Below are positions 10,007 to 18,544 of a stretch of DNA of 64,000 bases, piece by piece. The notes under the pieces were generated by a model. It saw only the letters and a program-made list of their open reading frames with translations, did not search any database and was not told where the DNA came from. This stretch comes from Xanthobacteraceae bacterium (lineage in GTDB: Bacteria; Pseudomonadota; Alphaproteobacteria; Rhizobiales; Xanthobacteraceae), in assembly GCA_009694215.1 (NCBI GenBank), contig SHVN01000002.1, forward strand, positions 1-64,000, in the 5' to 3' direction. Every line of letters begins with the position of its first letter. Position 1 is the first letter of the stretch. The position numbers and the translations under genes are program-made.

Positions 10007-10549
10007 ATGCGGGCTTTTCTTGATAGTCTCTACCTGTTTTCGGGCTATCTCGCTGGCGCGTTCATGGTGGCGATTTTCGTCCTGATGATGCTGTTGTCGG
10101 CCGGCCGGCCGGTCGGTTTGAACATCCCGGCGGCCGACGACTTCGTCTCCTGGTGCATGGCGGCGATGGCGTTCCTCGGCCTCGCGCACACCTTCCGCAA
10201 CGGCGAGATGATCCGGGTCGGCCTGCTGATCGACAAGCTGCCGGAGCGGAGCCGGCATTGGACCGAGATTGTCTGCCTCGTCATTGGTATCGGCTTCATC
10301 GGGTTCTTTTCGTTCTACGCCTGCCAGCTCATCCGCGATTCTTGGCGCTTCCACGAGATGTCACAGGGCGTGATCTCGATCCCGATGTGGATCCCGCAGA
10401 TCGGCTACGCCGCGGGGCTGATCATCCTGCTGGTCGCATTTATCGACGAACTCGTCCACGTCGCCCGGGGCAACCTGCCGCGCTACGAGAAACCGAAGCC
10501 CACCACCACCGAAGAGGTGGTCGAGCGCGCCGTTCAGAGCGGGGTCTGA
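10007..10549 (+). CDS. TRAP transporter small permease (DctQ family)
   Basis: This 180-aa protein has four hydrophobic helices (about 13-35, 48-66, 85-107, 127-149) and the DctQ architecture. It forms the small membrane subunit of a TRAP transporter, which uses an ion gradient and a periplasmic binding protein to import organic acids. The track start is a TTG at 9977. The ATG at 10007 (MRAFLDSLYLF) is preferred because the first helix follows at the usual distance. It precedes dctM by one base, so they are co-translated. Confidence 0.88.
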   Translation: MRAFLDSLYLFSGYLAGAFMVAIFVLMMLLSAGRPVGLNIPAADDFVSWCMAAMAFLGLAHTFRNGEMIRVGLLIDKLPERSRHWTEIVCLVIGIGFIGFFSFYACQLIRDSWRFHEMSQGVISIPMWIPQIGYAAGLIILLVAFIDELVHVARGNLPRYEKPKPTTTEEVVERAVQSGV

Positions 10550-10550
10550 C

Positions 10551-11858
10551 GTGGACCTCATCTCGATCGCACTCCTCCTGCTGGTGATCCTCACCGTGCT
10601 GCTGGCGGGCGGGGTGTGGATCGCGGTCGCGCTAATGGCCTGCGGCTATGCGGGCATGCTGTTCGTCGGTGGCAACGTGCCACCCGGCTCGGTGCTGGCG
10701 ACGACGGTTTGGGGCAACAGCGCGTCGTGGTCGCTCGCGGCGCTGCCGCTGTTCATCTGGATGGGCGAAATTCTGTTCCGCACCAAATTGTCGGAGGAGA
10801 TGTTCCGCGGGCTCGCGCCCTGGCTCAACTGGATTCCCGGCCGGCTGATGCACGTCAACGTGCTGGCCTGCGGCATCTTCGGGTCGGTGTCGGGCTCCTC
10901 GGCCGCGACCTGCGCCACCGTCGCCAAGATCGCGCTTCCGGAATTGAAGAAGCGCGGCTACGACGAGAAGATCAGCCTGGGCTCGCTCGCCGGCGCCGGC
11001 ACGCTCGGCATCCTCATTCCGCCGTCGATCATGATGGTGATCTACGCGGTGCAGGCCAATGTCTCGATCATCCAGGTGTTCCTGGCGGGCTTCCTGCCGG
11101 GGCTGCTGGTGATGGTGCTTTATTCCGGCTACATCGCGATCTGGTCGCTTGCCAATCCGGACAAGCAGCCGCCGCCCGAGCCGTCGATGACGTTCCGGCG
11201 GAAGGTCGCCGAGTCGGCGCAACTCATCCCGACGCTGCTGCTCATCGCGCTGGTCTTCCTGTCGCTTCTGATGGGCTGGGCGACCGCGACCGAATGCGCG
11301 GCCTGGGGGGTGATGGGCTCGCTCGCCATCGCCTGGTGGCATGGCATGCTGAGCTGGCCGTCGTTCTTCCAGAGCGTGATGGGCGCAACCCGCGTCACCT
11401 GCATGATCATGCTGATCCTGGCCGGCGCCTCCTACATGTCGACCTCGATGGCCTACACCGGCGTGCCGCAGGCGCTTGCCGCCTGGGTGGGTCACTTCGG
11501 CTTGAGCCCCTATGCGTTGATCGCGGCGCTGACCGTCATGTACATCGTGCTGGGCACCGCGCTCGACGGCATCTCCATGATCGTTCTGACCACGGCGGTG
11601 GTCATCCCTATGATCAAGGCCGCGGGCTTCGATCTGGTCTGGTTCGGCATCTTTGTCGTGTTGGTGGTGGAGATGGCGGAGGTATCGCCGCCGGTCGGCT
11701 TCAATCTGTTCGTTCTCCAGACCATGAGCGGCAAGGATTCCAATTTCGTGGCGCGCGCGTCGCTGCCGTTCTTCTTTCTGCTCGTCCTTGCGGTTGCCAT
11801 CATCACGGTGTTTCCTGATATCGTGATGGTGCTCCCAAGGATGGCTTTTCCACCCTGA
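10551..11858 (+). CDS. TRAP transporter large permease (DctM family)
   Basis: This 435-aa, 11-12 helix protein is the transport subunit of the TRAP system. Family landmarks include GSVSGSSAATCATVAKI, the long GTLGILIPPS loop, and GTALDGISMIVLTTAVVIP, with the C-terminal VAEVSPPVGFN-type region visible as MAEVSPPVGFNLF. The start is GTG, one base after the dctQ stop. A 26-base gap leads to the binding-protein gene, giving a complete dctQMP operon. Confidence 0.92.
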   Translation: MDLISIALLLLVILTVLLAGGVWIAVALMACGYAGMLFVGGNVPPGSVLATTVWGNSASWSLAALPLFIWMGEILFRTKLSEEMFRGLAPWLNWIPGRLMHVNVLACGIFGSVSGSSAATCATVAKIALPELKKRGYDEKISLGSLAGAGTLGILIPPSIMMVIYAVQANVSIIQVFLAGFLPGLLVMVLYSGYIAIWSLANPDKQPPPEPSMTFRRKVAESAQLIPTLLLIALVFLSLLMGWATATECAAWGVMGSLAIAWWHGMLSWPSFFQSVMGATRVTCMIMLILAGASYMSTSMAYTGVPQALAAWVGHFGLSPYALIAALTVMYIVLGTALDGISMIVLTTAVVIPMIKAAGFDLVWFGIFVVLVVEMAEVSPPVGFNLFVLQTMSGKDSNFVARASLPFFFLLVLAVAIITVFPDIVMVLPRMAFPP

Positions 11859-11884
11859 AATTCAACCGAAAGGGACTTGAAGCC

Positions 11885-12865
11885 ATGAACACCGCAATGA
11901 AAACGCTGTTGGCCGCGGGCGCGCTGGCGCTGACGGCGGCCATGCCCGCCTCGGCGCAGACCAAGTGGAATCTGCCGAGCGCCTACCCCAACGATAATCC
12001 GCATGTCGAGAACCTCAACGCCTTCGCCAAGGACGTGTCGGATGCGACCGGCGGCAAGCTCGCTATCACGGTCCATGGCGGCGCCTCGCTGTTCAAGGCG
12101 CCGGAGATCAAGCGCGCGGTTGCGACCGGCCAGGCTCAGGCCGGCGAAATCCTGATCTCGATCCTGGAGAACGAGAGCCCGATCTTCGGCATCGACGTGG
12201 TGCCGTTCCTGGCGACAAGCTTCCCGGAGGCGAAGAAGCTCTGGGCCGCTTCCAAGCCGCTAATCGAGCAGAAGCTCGCGGCGCAGGGCATCATGGTGCT
12301 GTTCACCGTGCCCTGGGGCCCGCAAGGCATCTACGCCAAGAAAGAGATCAACACCATCGACGACATGAAGGGCCTGAAGTGGCGGGCCTACAATGTCGGC
12401 ACCGCGCGGATCGGCGAACTCGTGGGCGCGCAGGCCGTGACGGTGCAGGCGGCGGAGTTGCCGCAGGCGCTGGCGACCGGCGTGGTCAACGCGTTCATGT
12501 CGTCGGGCGCGACCGGCTACGACTCCAAGGTCTGGGAGACGCTCACCCATTTCTACGACACCCGCGCTTGGATCCCGCGCAACGTCACCTTCGTCAACAA
12601 GGCCGCGTTCGACGCGCTCGACAAGCCGACGCAGGACGCGGTGCTCAAGGCCGCGAAGGTTGCCGAGGAGCGCGGCTGGAAGGTCTGGGAGACTAAGACC
12701 GAGTGGTACCACGATGAGATCGCCAAGAAGGGCATGAAGGTGCTGAAGCCAAGCCCCGCGCTGGTCGCGGGCTTCAAGAAGGTCGGCGAGCAGCTCACCG
12801 CCGACTGGCTCAAGCGCGCCGGCGCCGAAGGGCAGGGCGTGATGGACGCGTATAAGAAGATGTGA
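11885..12865 (+). CDS. TRAP transporter substrate-binding protein (DctP family)
   Basis: This 326-aa periplasmic protein has a Sec signal peptide (residues 1-24, ASAQ-TKW). It shows the DctP fold landmarks, including MKGLKWRAYN with the Arg that usually clamps the ligand carboxylate, followed by a Gln/Leu helix (AAELPQALATGVVNAF). It completes the three-gene TRAP transporter. The divergent oxoprolinase/RidA genes suggest the ligand may be a lactam or related acid, but this is only a neighbourhood argument. Confidence 0.9.
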   Translation: MNTAMKTLLAAGALALTAAMPASAQTKWNLPSAYPNDNPHVENLNAFAKDVSDATGGKLAITVHGGASLFKAPEIKRAVATGQAQAGEILISILENESPIFGIDVVPFLATSFPEAKKLWAASKPLIEQKLAAQGIMVLFTVPWGPQGIYAKKEINTIDDMKGLKWRAYNVGTARIGELVGAQAVTVQAAELPQALATGVVNAFMSSGATGYDSKVWETLTHFYDTRAWIPRNVTFVNKAAFDALDKPTQDAVLKAAKVAEERGWKVWETKTEWYHDEIAKKGMKVLKPSPALVAGFKKVGEQLTADWLKRAGAEGQGVMDAYKKM

Positions 12866-12886
12866 GGCCTGATCAGCCTTTCAACG

Positions 12887-12972
12887 CCATGCCCGCGCTT
12901 GTCGCGGGCATCCACGCCTTGCTTTCTTACGTAAAGGAAGGCGTGGATGGCCGGGACAAGCCCGGCCATGAC
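12887..12972. repeat. REP-like compound palindrome A
   Basis: Two small hairpins, GCCCGCGcttgtCGCGGGC and GGCCGGGacaagCCCGGCC, flank a larger imperfect stem made of ccacgcctt and aaggcgtgg. The motif GGCCGGG…CCCGGCCATGAC recurs at 15.6 kb. This fits short interspersed palindromes common in this bacterial group. It could also slow or end transcription after dctP. Confidence 0.75.
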
Positions 12973-13019
12973 AAACGATAATTTTAGACGCTATCAACGA
13001 GAATCCTGGGAGGACCTCT

Positions 13020-13982
13020 ATGATCTTCGCGCGCGCCTTCATTGCGCTTGCTTTCGCCATCCTGCCGACTCTCGCCGCGGCGCAGGACTCGTCGACGCGA
13101 ACGATCAAGATCATCGTTGGCTTCGGAGCGGGCGGCGGCACCGATCTGGCGGCGCGGATCATCGCCCAGCCGCTGCAGGAGATTCTTGGCCAGCCGGTGG
13201 TGGTGGAGAACAAGCCCAGCGCCGGAGGCATCCTCGGCGGCGATCAGGTCGCCAAGGGCCTGAAGGACGGCTCCAGTATCCTGATGATGAGCAATGCCCA
13301 CGCGGTCTCGGCGGCGATGTACAAGACGCTGCCCTACGACCCGGTCAAGGACTTCCAGATGCTGTCGCTGGTGGGGACCGCGGGGCTGGTCATGGTCACG
13401 GCGCCGGACTTTCCGGCTGGCGACGCCAAGGGCATGATGATGCTCCTCAAGTCCGATCCCAACAAATACAATTACGGCAGCGCCGGCGTCGGCACCACGC
13501 AGCAGTTCGCAGCCGAGCTCTTCAACCAGATGGCCGGCGTCAAGATCACCCACATTCCCTATCGCTCGACGCCCGCGGTTGTGGCGGGGCTGCTCTCCAA
13601 GGACACCCACTACGCCTTCGAGCTGATCCAGATCGTGAGCGGGCAGATCCGCGGCGGGACTCTCAAGGCCATCGCGGTGACGTCGCCCCAGCGCTATCCG
13701 TCGCTGGCCGAGGTGCCGACCTTCGCCGAAACGGGCCTTCCAGGCTACGACGTGACGAGCTGGTACGGGCTGGCGATGGCCGCGGGCACGCCGAAGCCGA
13801 TCGTCGACCGGATCAACAAGGCGCTGGTGGAGGCGCTCGGGCGCGACGCCGTGCGCGAGCAGATCCTGAAGGTCGGTGCGCAGCCCCGGAGTTCGACGCC
13901 CGAGGAGTTGTCCCGGCACATCGAGAGCGAAATCGCCAAGTGGCGCGGTGTGCGGGAAAAGGCCGGCATCCCGCAGCTTTAG
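13020..13982 (+). CDS. Tripartite tricarboxylate transporter (Bug/TctC) substrate-binding protein
   Basis: This 320-aa periplasmic binding protein has a signal peptide (cleavage near LAAAQ-DSS) and Bug-family landmarks: IIVGFGAGGGTDLAARIIA at the start of the mature part, GQPVVVENKPSAGG, NYGSAGVGT and HIPYRSTPAVV. Bug proteins bind carboxylates for TctAB-type importers. No TctA or TctB gene is nearby, so it is an orphan, as is usual for these large families. It follows the dctP gene across a repeat element and has its own aggacc ribosome site. Confidence 0.9.
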   Translation: MIFARAFIALAFAILPTLAAAQDSSTRTIKIIVGFGAGGGTDLAARIIAQPLQEILGQPVVVENKPSAGGILGGDQVAKGLKDGSSILMMSNAHAVSAAMYKTLPYDPVKDFQMLSLVGTAGLVMVTAPDFPAGDAKGMMMLLKSDPNKYNYGSAGVGTTQQFAAELFNQMAGVKITHIPYRSTPAVVAGLLSKDTHYAFELIQIVSGQIRGGTLKAIAVTSPQRYPSLAEVPTFAETGLPGYDVTSWYGLAMAAGTPKPIVDRINKALVEALGRDAVREQILKVGAQPRSSTPEELSRHIESEIAKWRGVREKAGIPQL

Positions 13983-14102
13983 CCTCGGCCTCGTTCCGGA
14001 TCGCCACGCCTCGCCACAGGAGCGGTGGCCGTGCTATGGACCTTGCAGCCGCTCTTCGCGGCATTAAATTCCAAACGCTCGAACCAACCGACAGGACAAG
14101 CA

Positions 14103-14657
14103 ATGGCTCAAGTTGTGGCGATATGCGGCTCTCTGCGTAAGGGCTCCTTCAACCGGCAGCTCATGACGGCCTCGATGGGGCTCGCCCCCGAGGGCATGAC
14201 GATCAAGGAAGCGCCGTCGTTTGCGAAGATTCCGATCTACAATTTTGACGACCAGCAGGCGACTGGCATCCCCAAGGAGTGCGACGCACTGAACGAGGCG
14301 ATCCAGGCCGCCGACGGCGTGCTGATCGTGTCTGCCGAATACAACTGGTCGGTGCCGGGGGGCCTGAAGAACGCCATCGACTGGCTGTCGCGCTACAAGG
14401 AGGTCTCGTTCAAGGACAAGCCGGTGTGCATCCAGTCGGCGGCGCCTGGCCTGCTCGGCGGCTCGCGCATGCAATATCATCTGCGCATGGTGCTGCAGGC
14501 GATCGACGCGCAGCTGTTCGGTAAGCCCGAGGTGATCGTCAACATGGCGGCGAGCAAGTTCGCCGACGGCGCGCTGAAGGACCAAGGTGCGACCGACCTG
14601 ATCAAGCAGCAGCTTGCTGCGTTCGGCAAGTTCATCGAGCGGGTCAAGGTCCGTTAA
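14103..14657 (+). CDS. NADPH-dependent FMN reductase family flavoprotein
   Basis: This 184-aa flavodoxin-fold protein binds FMN and probably reduces quinones, azo compounds, chromate or free flavin with NAD(P)H. The phosphate loop GSLRKGSFNRQL is at the N-terminus and the flavin-side motif AEYNWSVPGGLKNAIDW is in the middle, both typical of the ArsH/ChrR/YieF group. The ATG at 14103 is chosen over the track start at 14025 because it follows aggac and begins the first beta strand. It lies 32 bases before an NmrA-like gene, probably one transcript. Confidence 0.9.
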   Translation: MAQVVAICGSLRKGSFNRQLMTASMGLAPEGMTIKEAPSFAKIPIYNFDDQQATGIPKECDALNEAIQAADGVLIVSAEYNWSVPGGLKNAIDWLSRYKEVSFKDKPVCIQSAAPGLLGGSRMQYHLRMVLQAIDAQLFGKPEVIVNMAASKFADGALKDQGATDLIKQQLAAFGKFIERVKVR

Positions 14658-14689
14658 ACCAGAAACAAGAAGAGCAAGGGAGCAACGCC

Positions 14690-15556
14690 ATGTATGCCGT
14701 CGTCGGAGCCACCGGAAACACCGGGCGAGCCGTTGTCAAGGAACTCAAGGGCCTGAGCGAGAGCCCAGTCTGCATCGTCCGAAACGCCGACAAGGCGGAA
14801 GAGGTGCTGGGCGCGGACACCAGGACTGCGGTGGCGGAGCTTGACGATCGCGCCGGCCTTGAAAAGGCGCTGGCCGGCGCCAAGCGCGTGTTCCTCGTTA
14901 CCGGCCACAATCCGAAGTCGGATGTCCAGCAGATCAACGTGATCGAGGCCGCGAAGGCCGCGGGGGCGGAATACATCGTCAAGGTCACGGGCGGCCGCGA
15001 CGTGATCGGCCCGGACGTGGAGTCGGTCAACGGCCAAGCGCATCACAAGATCGAGGAGCATCTCAAGAAGAGCGGGCTGCAATGGTGCATCCTCAGCCCT
15101 GGCCTGTTCATGCAGAACATCATGGGGCAGGCGGCCTCGATCAAGAACGACGGCAAGATCGTGCAGCCGTGGCCGAAGGATCTGCCGGTGGCGTTGATCG
15201 ACGTGCGCGACACCGGCGCGCTCGGCGCGCGGGTGCTGCGCGACCCGGCCAAGCACTCGGGCAAGATGTATGTCTTCTCCGGGGTCAGCACGACGTTCGG
15301 GGAATTCGCCAATGTGATCGGCGAGGCGTTGGGCAAGCCCATCACCTACATCGCCGTGACGCTTGAACAGGCCGAGGCGGCTCTGAAGGCTCGCAACATG
15401 CCGGATTGGCTTGTCACGCACCTGATTGCGATAGCGCGGGCTGGCGGCAAGGGCGCGTTCTCCAAGGAGAACACGCAGCCGATCCGCGACATCGTCGGCC
15501 GCGAACCGATCACGACCAAGCAGTTCGTGCAGGATTTCAAGGCGGCATTTGGCTGA
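14690..15556 (+). CDS. NmrA/NAD(P)H-binding SDR-like protein
   Basis: This 288-aa atypical short-chain dehydrogenase has the dinucleotide motif GATGNTGRAVV at residues 6-16 and a substrate region in its C-terminal third. It lacks an obvious YxxxK catalytic pair, and WCILSPGLFMQN marks the NmrA/QOR2 group. Such proteins act as NADP(H) sensors or quinone and ether reductases. With the FMN reductase just upstream, a redox or quinone-handling pair is a fair guess. Confidence 0.85.
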   Translation: MYAVVGATGNTGRAVVKELKGLSESPVCIVRNADKAEEVLGADTRTAVAELDDRAGLEKALAGAKRVFLVTGHNPKSDVQQINVIEAAKAAGAEYIVKVTGGRDVIGPDVESVNGQAHHKIEEHLKKSGLQWCILSPGLFMQNIMGQAASIKNDGKIVQPWPKDLPVALIDVRDTGALGARVLRDPAKHSGKMYVFSGVSTTFGEFANVIGEALGKPITYIAVTLEQAEAALKARNMPDWLVTHLIAIARAGGKGAFSKENTQPIRDIVGREPITTKQFVQDFKAAFG

Positions 15557-15591
15557 GTTGGGTTTACGTGGAGTGCAGCCTCATAACAGAC

Positions 15592-15625
15592 GTCATGGCC
15601 GGGCCTGACCCGGCCATCCATGACT
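15592..15625. repeat. REP-like palindrome B
   Basis: The stem TGGCCGGG/CCCGGCCA with loop cctga is flanked by gtca and catgac. It is nearly the same core as the repeat at 12.9 kb. It lies just after the NmrA-like gene and may work as its terminator. Confidence 0.7.
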
Positions 15626-15672
15626 GATTTCAGCGAATTCAGCCGATGAGGTGATCAGTCCTTGCGCCGCTG

Positions 15673-15702
15673 CATGGACCCCGGGTCAAGCCTGGGGGTG
15701 AC
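15673..15702. repeat. REP-like palindrome C (related type)
   Basis: The imperfect stem around ggaccccgggtcaagcctgggggtgac is a second class of short palindrome, about 50 bases after palindrome B. It lies between convergent genes, 35 bases before the end of the cupin gene. Confidence 0.55.
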
Positions 15703-15736
15703 AAGCGGGGGTATGCGGCTGCGCTGCGACTCGGTA

Positions 15737-16315
15737 TCAGCCGACCGGCTCTTCGAACTTGAAGCCGATGGTCTGGAGGCCCTCCAGGGCCTTCTTGCCG
15801 TATTCGTTCTCGATCTCCTTGCCCAAACTCGGCGCGTAGGTGATCGGATCGACCTGCTGGTCGGTCTCCGGCACGATCATCACCAGAAGCCTCCCGACCT
15901 CGTCGGAGATGTTGAAGAACATCCGGTTCTCGCCGCGCGGGATCGAGATCATGTCGTTGGGCTCGAGGATCGTCTTGTGCTGGCCCTCGTCGCCCCAGGA
16001 AATCTCGAAGCGGCCGCACAGACAGAAGAAATTTTCCACCGTGTTGAGATGGCGGTGCAGGCCCGGGCCATTGCGCGGCGGGCATTCGGCGATGCTGACG
16101 ATGAGCCCGCGCGGGCCTTTGACCGGGGCGCCGGCGCTGCGGCCCTGGTAGTCGGGCGGCGCCATCACCGGAAACACCTTGCGGGCGGTGACCTTCTCGA
16201 CCGCGCCGGGCGGGATGTTGTGGGCCTCGAAGTTTTGCTTCTGGTAGGTCTGCAGCTTGTTGAAGCGGGCGGTGCGGGATTCCATCTGCTCGGGCGTCAG
16301 CGATTTGGATGTCAC
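15737..16315 (-). CDS. Cupin domain protein
   Basis: This 192-aa single-domain cupin has the metal-site pattern GPGLHRHLNTVENFFCLCG: two His and a Glu at the positions of cupin motif 1, and IPRGENRMFFNI near motif 2 with the usual His replaced. It may therefore be a weak metal binder or a sugar or acid isomerase-like protein rather than a dioxygenase. It is the last gene of the seven-gene minus-strand operon, 70 bases after the aminotransferase. A role in handling a pathway intermediate is inferred only from position. Confidence 0.8.
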   Translation of the reverse strand: MTSKSLTPEQMESRTARFNKLQTYQKQNFEAHNIPPGAVEKVTARKVFPVMAPPDYQGRSAGAPVKGPRGLIVSIAECPPRNGPGLHRHLNTVENFFCLCGRFEISWGDEGQHKTILEPNDMISIPRGENRMFFNISDEVGRLLVMIVPETDQQVDPITYAPSLGKEIENEYGKKALEGLQTIGFKFEEPVG

Positions 16316-16385
16316 GGCATTTCCTCCACCTCGGCGTTGCGGGGCGGCCCATTGTCCTCCAAACGCTGCGTCGAAACCAGCCCGG

Positions 16386-17615
16386 TCAGCCGCGCTTCAC
16401 GTTGGAAATGCGCGTCGGAACGCCGAACTCCCGGTGGCAGACATCGGCCAGGACCGCAATACCCTTGCGGATCTCGTCGTGGGTCGGGCTTGCGAAGCAA
16501 AGCCGCATCCGGCTCTTGCTATGTGGCTTGTTCACCGACCACTCCGGGCCGGGATTGATGGCGACGCCGGCTTGCAGCGCGGGCTGGTAGAGCTTCAGCG
16601 TGTCGACGTTGTCGGGCAGCTTCACCCACAGGAAGATACCGCCCTTCGGCTCCTCGAACTCGGCCGTGGTGCCGAACTGCTCGTTGAGCGATTCCATCAG
16701 TGTGTCGAGTTTCTTGCGCAGTCCCCGCGTCAGTTCGGGGATGTGCCTGGAGAAATGCGGCGCGCAGTATTCCGCCAGCACCATCTGCTCGACGGCGCCT
16801 GAGCCGGCGTCGAACTTGATCGAGAGCATGCGCGACAGGATTGCCCAGGGCGCGACGATGTAGCCGACGCGCAGCGCCGGGGCGACCGATTTCGAAAACG
16901 AGCCGATGTGGATCACGTTGGCGCTCTTGCTCATGGCGTGAATCGCCGGCGGCCGCTTGTGGTCCCAGATCAGGTCGGCGTAGCAGTCATCCTCGAAGAT
17001 CGGCACGCCATGCGTCTCGGCGAGCCTGAGCATCTCGGCGCGGCGGGATTCTGGTAGGATGCTGCCGGTCGGGTTCTGCACGGTCGGGATGGTGTAGATG
17101 TATTTCGCGCGGATACCGCGGCGCTTGAGATCGTCGAGCGCGCTCGCCAGCGCGTCCATCCGCATGCCGTCTCGGTCGAGCGGAATGCCGATCGCGTTGA
17201 CGCCCATGTGGGTCAGGCGGTTGATCGAGCCCTGATAGCACTCCTGCTCGATGATGACGGTGTCGCCACGGGCGAGCAGCACGCCGTTGACCAGATCGAG
17301 AGCCTGCAAGGAACCGGAGGTCACGAGGATTTCGTCTGCCGTGCAGACGATGCCGGCGTCGCGCTTGAGTTTCTGCACGAGGAAATCGCGGAGCGCGCGG
17401 TAGCCTTGCGGGCCGCTGGCAAGCCCATAGGTCGCAAGCGTGCGGCCCTCGCGCTTGAGCACCGCGTCAGATGCTGCGACCAGCCCGTCGAGCGGCAGTT
17501 CATCGGCGTCGTTGTTGCCGCCCGTGAAATTGTATTTTGGCGAGCCGGTCCATTTGACAGCAGGCGCTGGGAGGCCGGGGGGCAGGAGCGGGGTGAAGTC
17601 GAACGCGGTGGTCAT
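16386..17615 (-). CDS. PLP-dependent aminotransferase, class I/II (LysN/MocR-like)
   Basis: This 409-aa enzyme transfers amino groups using pyridoxal phosphate. The Schiff-base Lys lies in IGSFSKSVAPALRVGY, the aromatic and Asp region in PIFEDDCYADLIWD, and the Asn in IPTVQNPTG. These match the 2-aminoadipate/aromatic aminotransferase group that also forms the C-terminal half of MocR regulators; here no helix-turn-helix precedes it. The track frame extends to 18083 but reads through the upstream dehydrogenase gene. MTTAFDF at 17615 is the natural start, behind aaagag. Confidence 0.9.
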   Translation of the reverse strand: MTTAFDFTPLLPPGLPAPAVKWTGSPKYNFTGGNNDADELPLDGLVAASDAVLKREGRTLATYGLASGPQGYRALRDFLVQKLKRDAGIVCTADEILVTSGSLQALDLVNGVLLARGDTVIIEQECYQGSINRLTHMGVNAIGIPLDRDGMRMDALASALDDLKRRGIRAKYIYTIPTVQNPTGSILPESRRAEMLRLAETHGVPIFEDDCYADLIWDHKRPPAIHAMSKSANVIHIGSFSKSVAPALRVGYIVAPWAILSRMLSIKFDAGSGAVEQMVLAEYCAPHFSRHIPELTRGLRKKLDTLMESLNEQFGTTAEFEEPKGGIFLWVKLPDNVDTLKLYQPALQAGVAINPGPEWSVNKPHSKSRMRLCFASPTHDEIRKGIAVLADVCHREFGVPTRISNVKRG

Positions 17616-17635
17616 TTTCGGGACTCTTTGTTGTC

Positions 17636-18517
17636 TCACGCCAATCCGCTGGCGCGCGCCTGTTCGAGCGCCATCACCGCCCAGTCCTTGTCGCCGTCGC
17701 CGTGTGCGACTGCACCGACGAGGCGGTCGCGCCAGACATTGCCGCTCGGCAGGGGCACGCCCTTGAGGCCTCCGGCCTCCAGCGCCAGGTTGGCGTCCTT
17801 CAGGCCAAGCACCGCCATCTGGCCGACTTTCGAATAGCTCTCGTCCACCATGATCTTGCCGTAGACCTTGTAGGCCGAGCAGTTGAACAGCCCGTCGGTC
17901 ATCACGTCGTAGAAGACACTCGTCTCCACGCCGTATTTGCGCGTGAGCGCAAAGCCTTCGCCCATCGCCTCCATGGCGCAGCCGAGAACGAAATTGTTGG
18001 CGATTTTCATGGCGGTCGCGGCCTCCGGATCGGCGCCGCCCTCGAAGGTGCGCCGGGCGATGGCTCCGAACAGCGGTTTGCACTTGGCCAGCGCATCGGC
18101 TGGTCCCGAGGCGAAAACGCCTGCCGTGCCTGACGAAACGAGTTCCGGCCGGCCCATCATGGGAGCGGCCACCAGGATCTGGCCCTTGTCGGCGTGGGCC
18201 GCCTTGATCTTGCGGATCACCGGAATGCCGTGGGTACCGGCGCAGACGTGGACGCCGCCCTTCGGCAGCGATGCGAGAAGGCCTTCGCTCCGAAACACGA
18301 CATCTTCCAGCGCCGCATCGTCGGCCAGCATGGTGTAGGCGACATCGCCGTAGCGGGTCGTATCGGCGACCGAGCCGAGGATTTTGGCGCCGGCATCTGC
18401 CAGCGGTTTCGTCTTCGCAGGCGTGCGGTTGTAAACCCCTACGTCGTGCTTGGCTTCGAGCAGGCGGAGGACCATGGCCCCGCCCATGCGGCCCGTCCCG
18501 ATGAAACCGACCTTCAT
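17636..18517 (-). CDS. NAD(P)-dependent beta-hydroxyacid dehydrogenase (3-hydroxyisobutyrate dehydrogenase family)
   Basis: This 293-aa two-domain enzyme oxidises or reduces beta-hydroxyacids. The Rossmann motif GFIGTGRMGGAMV opens the protein. The substrate-side region is visible as VAAPMMGRPELVSSGT, which departs from the usual DAPVSGG, and KIANNFVLGCAMEAMGEG carries the catalytic Lys. Twenty bases separate it from the aminotransferase and 27 from the EboE-like gene, so they form one operon. Tartronate semialdehyde reductase and imine reductases share the fold, so the substrate is open. The altered 'DAPVSGG' region hints at an unusual one. Confidence 0.88.
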   Translation of the reverse strand: MKVGFIGTGRMGGAMVLRLLEAKHDVGVYNRTPAKTKPLADAGAKILGSVADTTRYGDVAYTMLADDAALEDVVFRSEGLLASLPKGGVHVCAGTHGIPVIRKIKAAHADKGQILVAAPMMGRPELVSSGTAGVFASGPADALAKCKPLFGAIARRTFEGGADPEAATAMKIANNFVLGCAMEAMGEGFALTRKYGVETSVFYDVMTDGLFNCSAYKVYGKIMVDESYSKVGQMAVLGLKDANLALEAGGLKGVPLPSGNVWRDRLVGAVAHGDGDKDWAVMALEQARASGLA

Positions 18518-18544
18518 GGCATGACCCTCGTTATTGAAGTTGCG

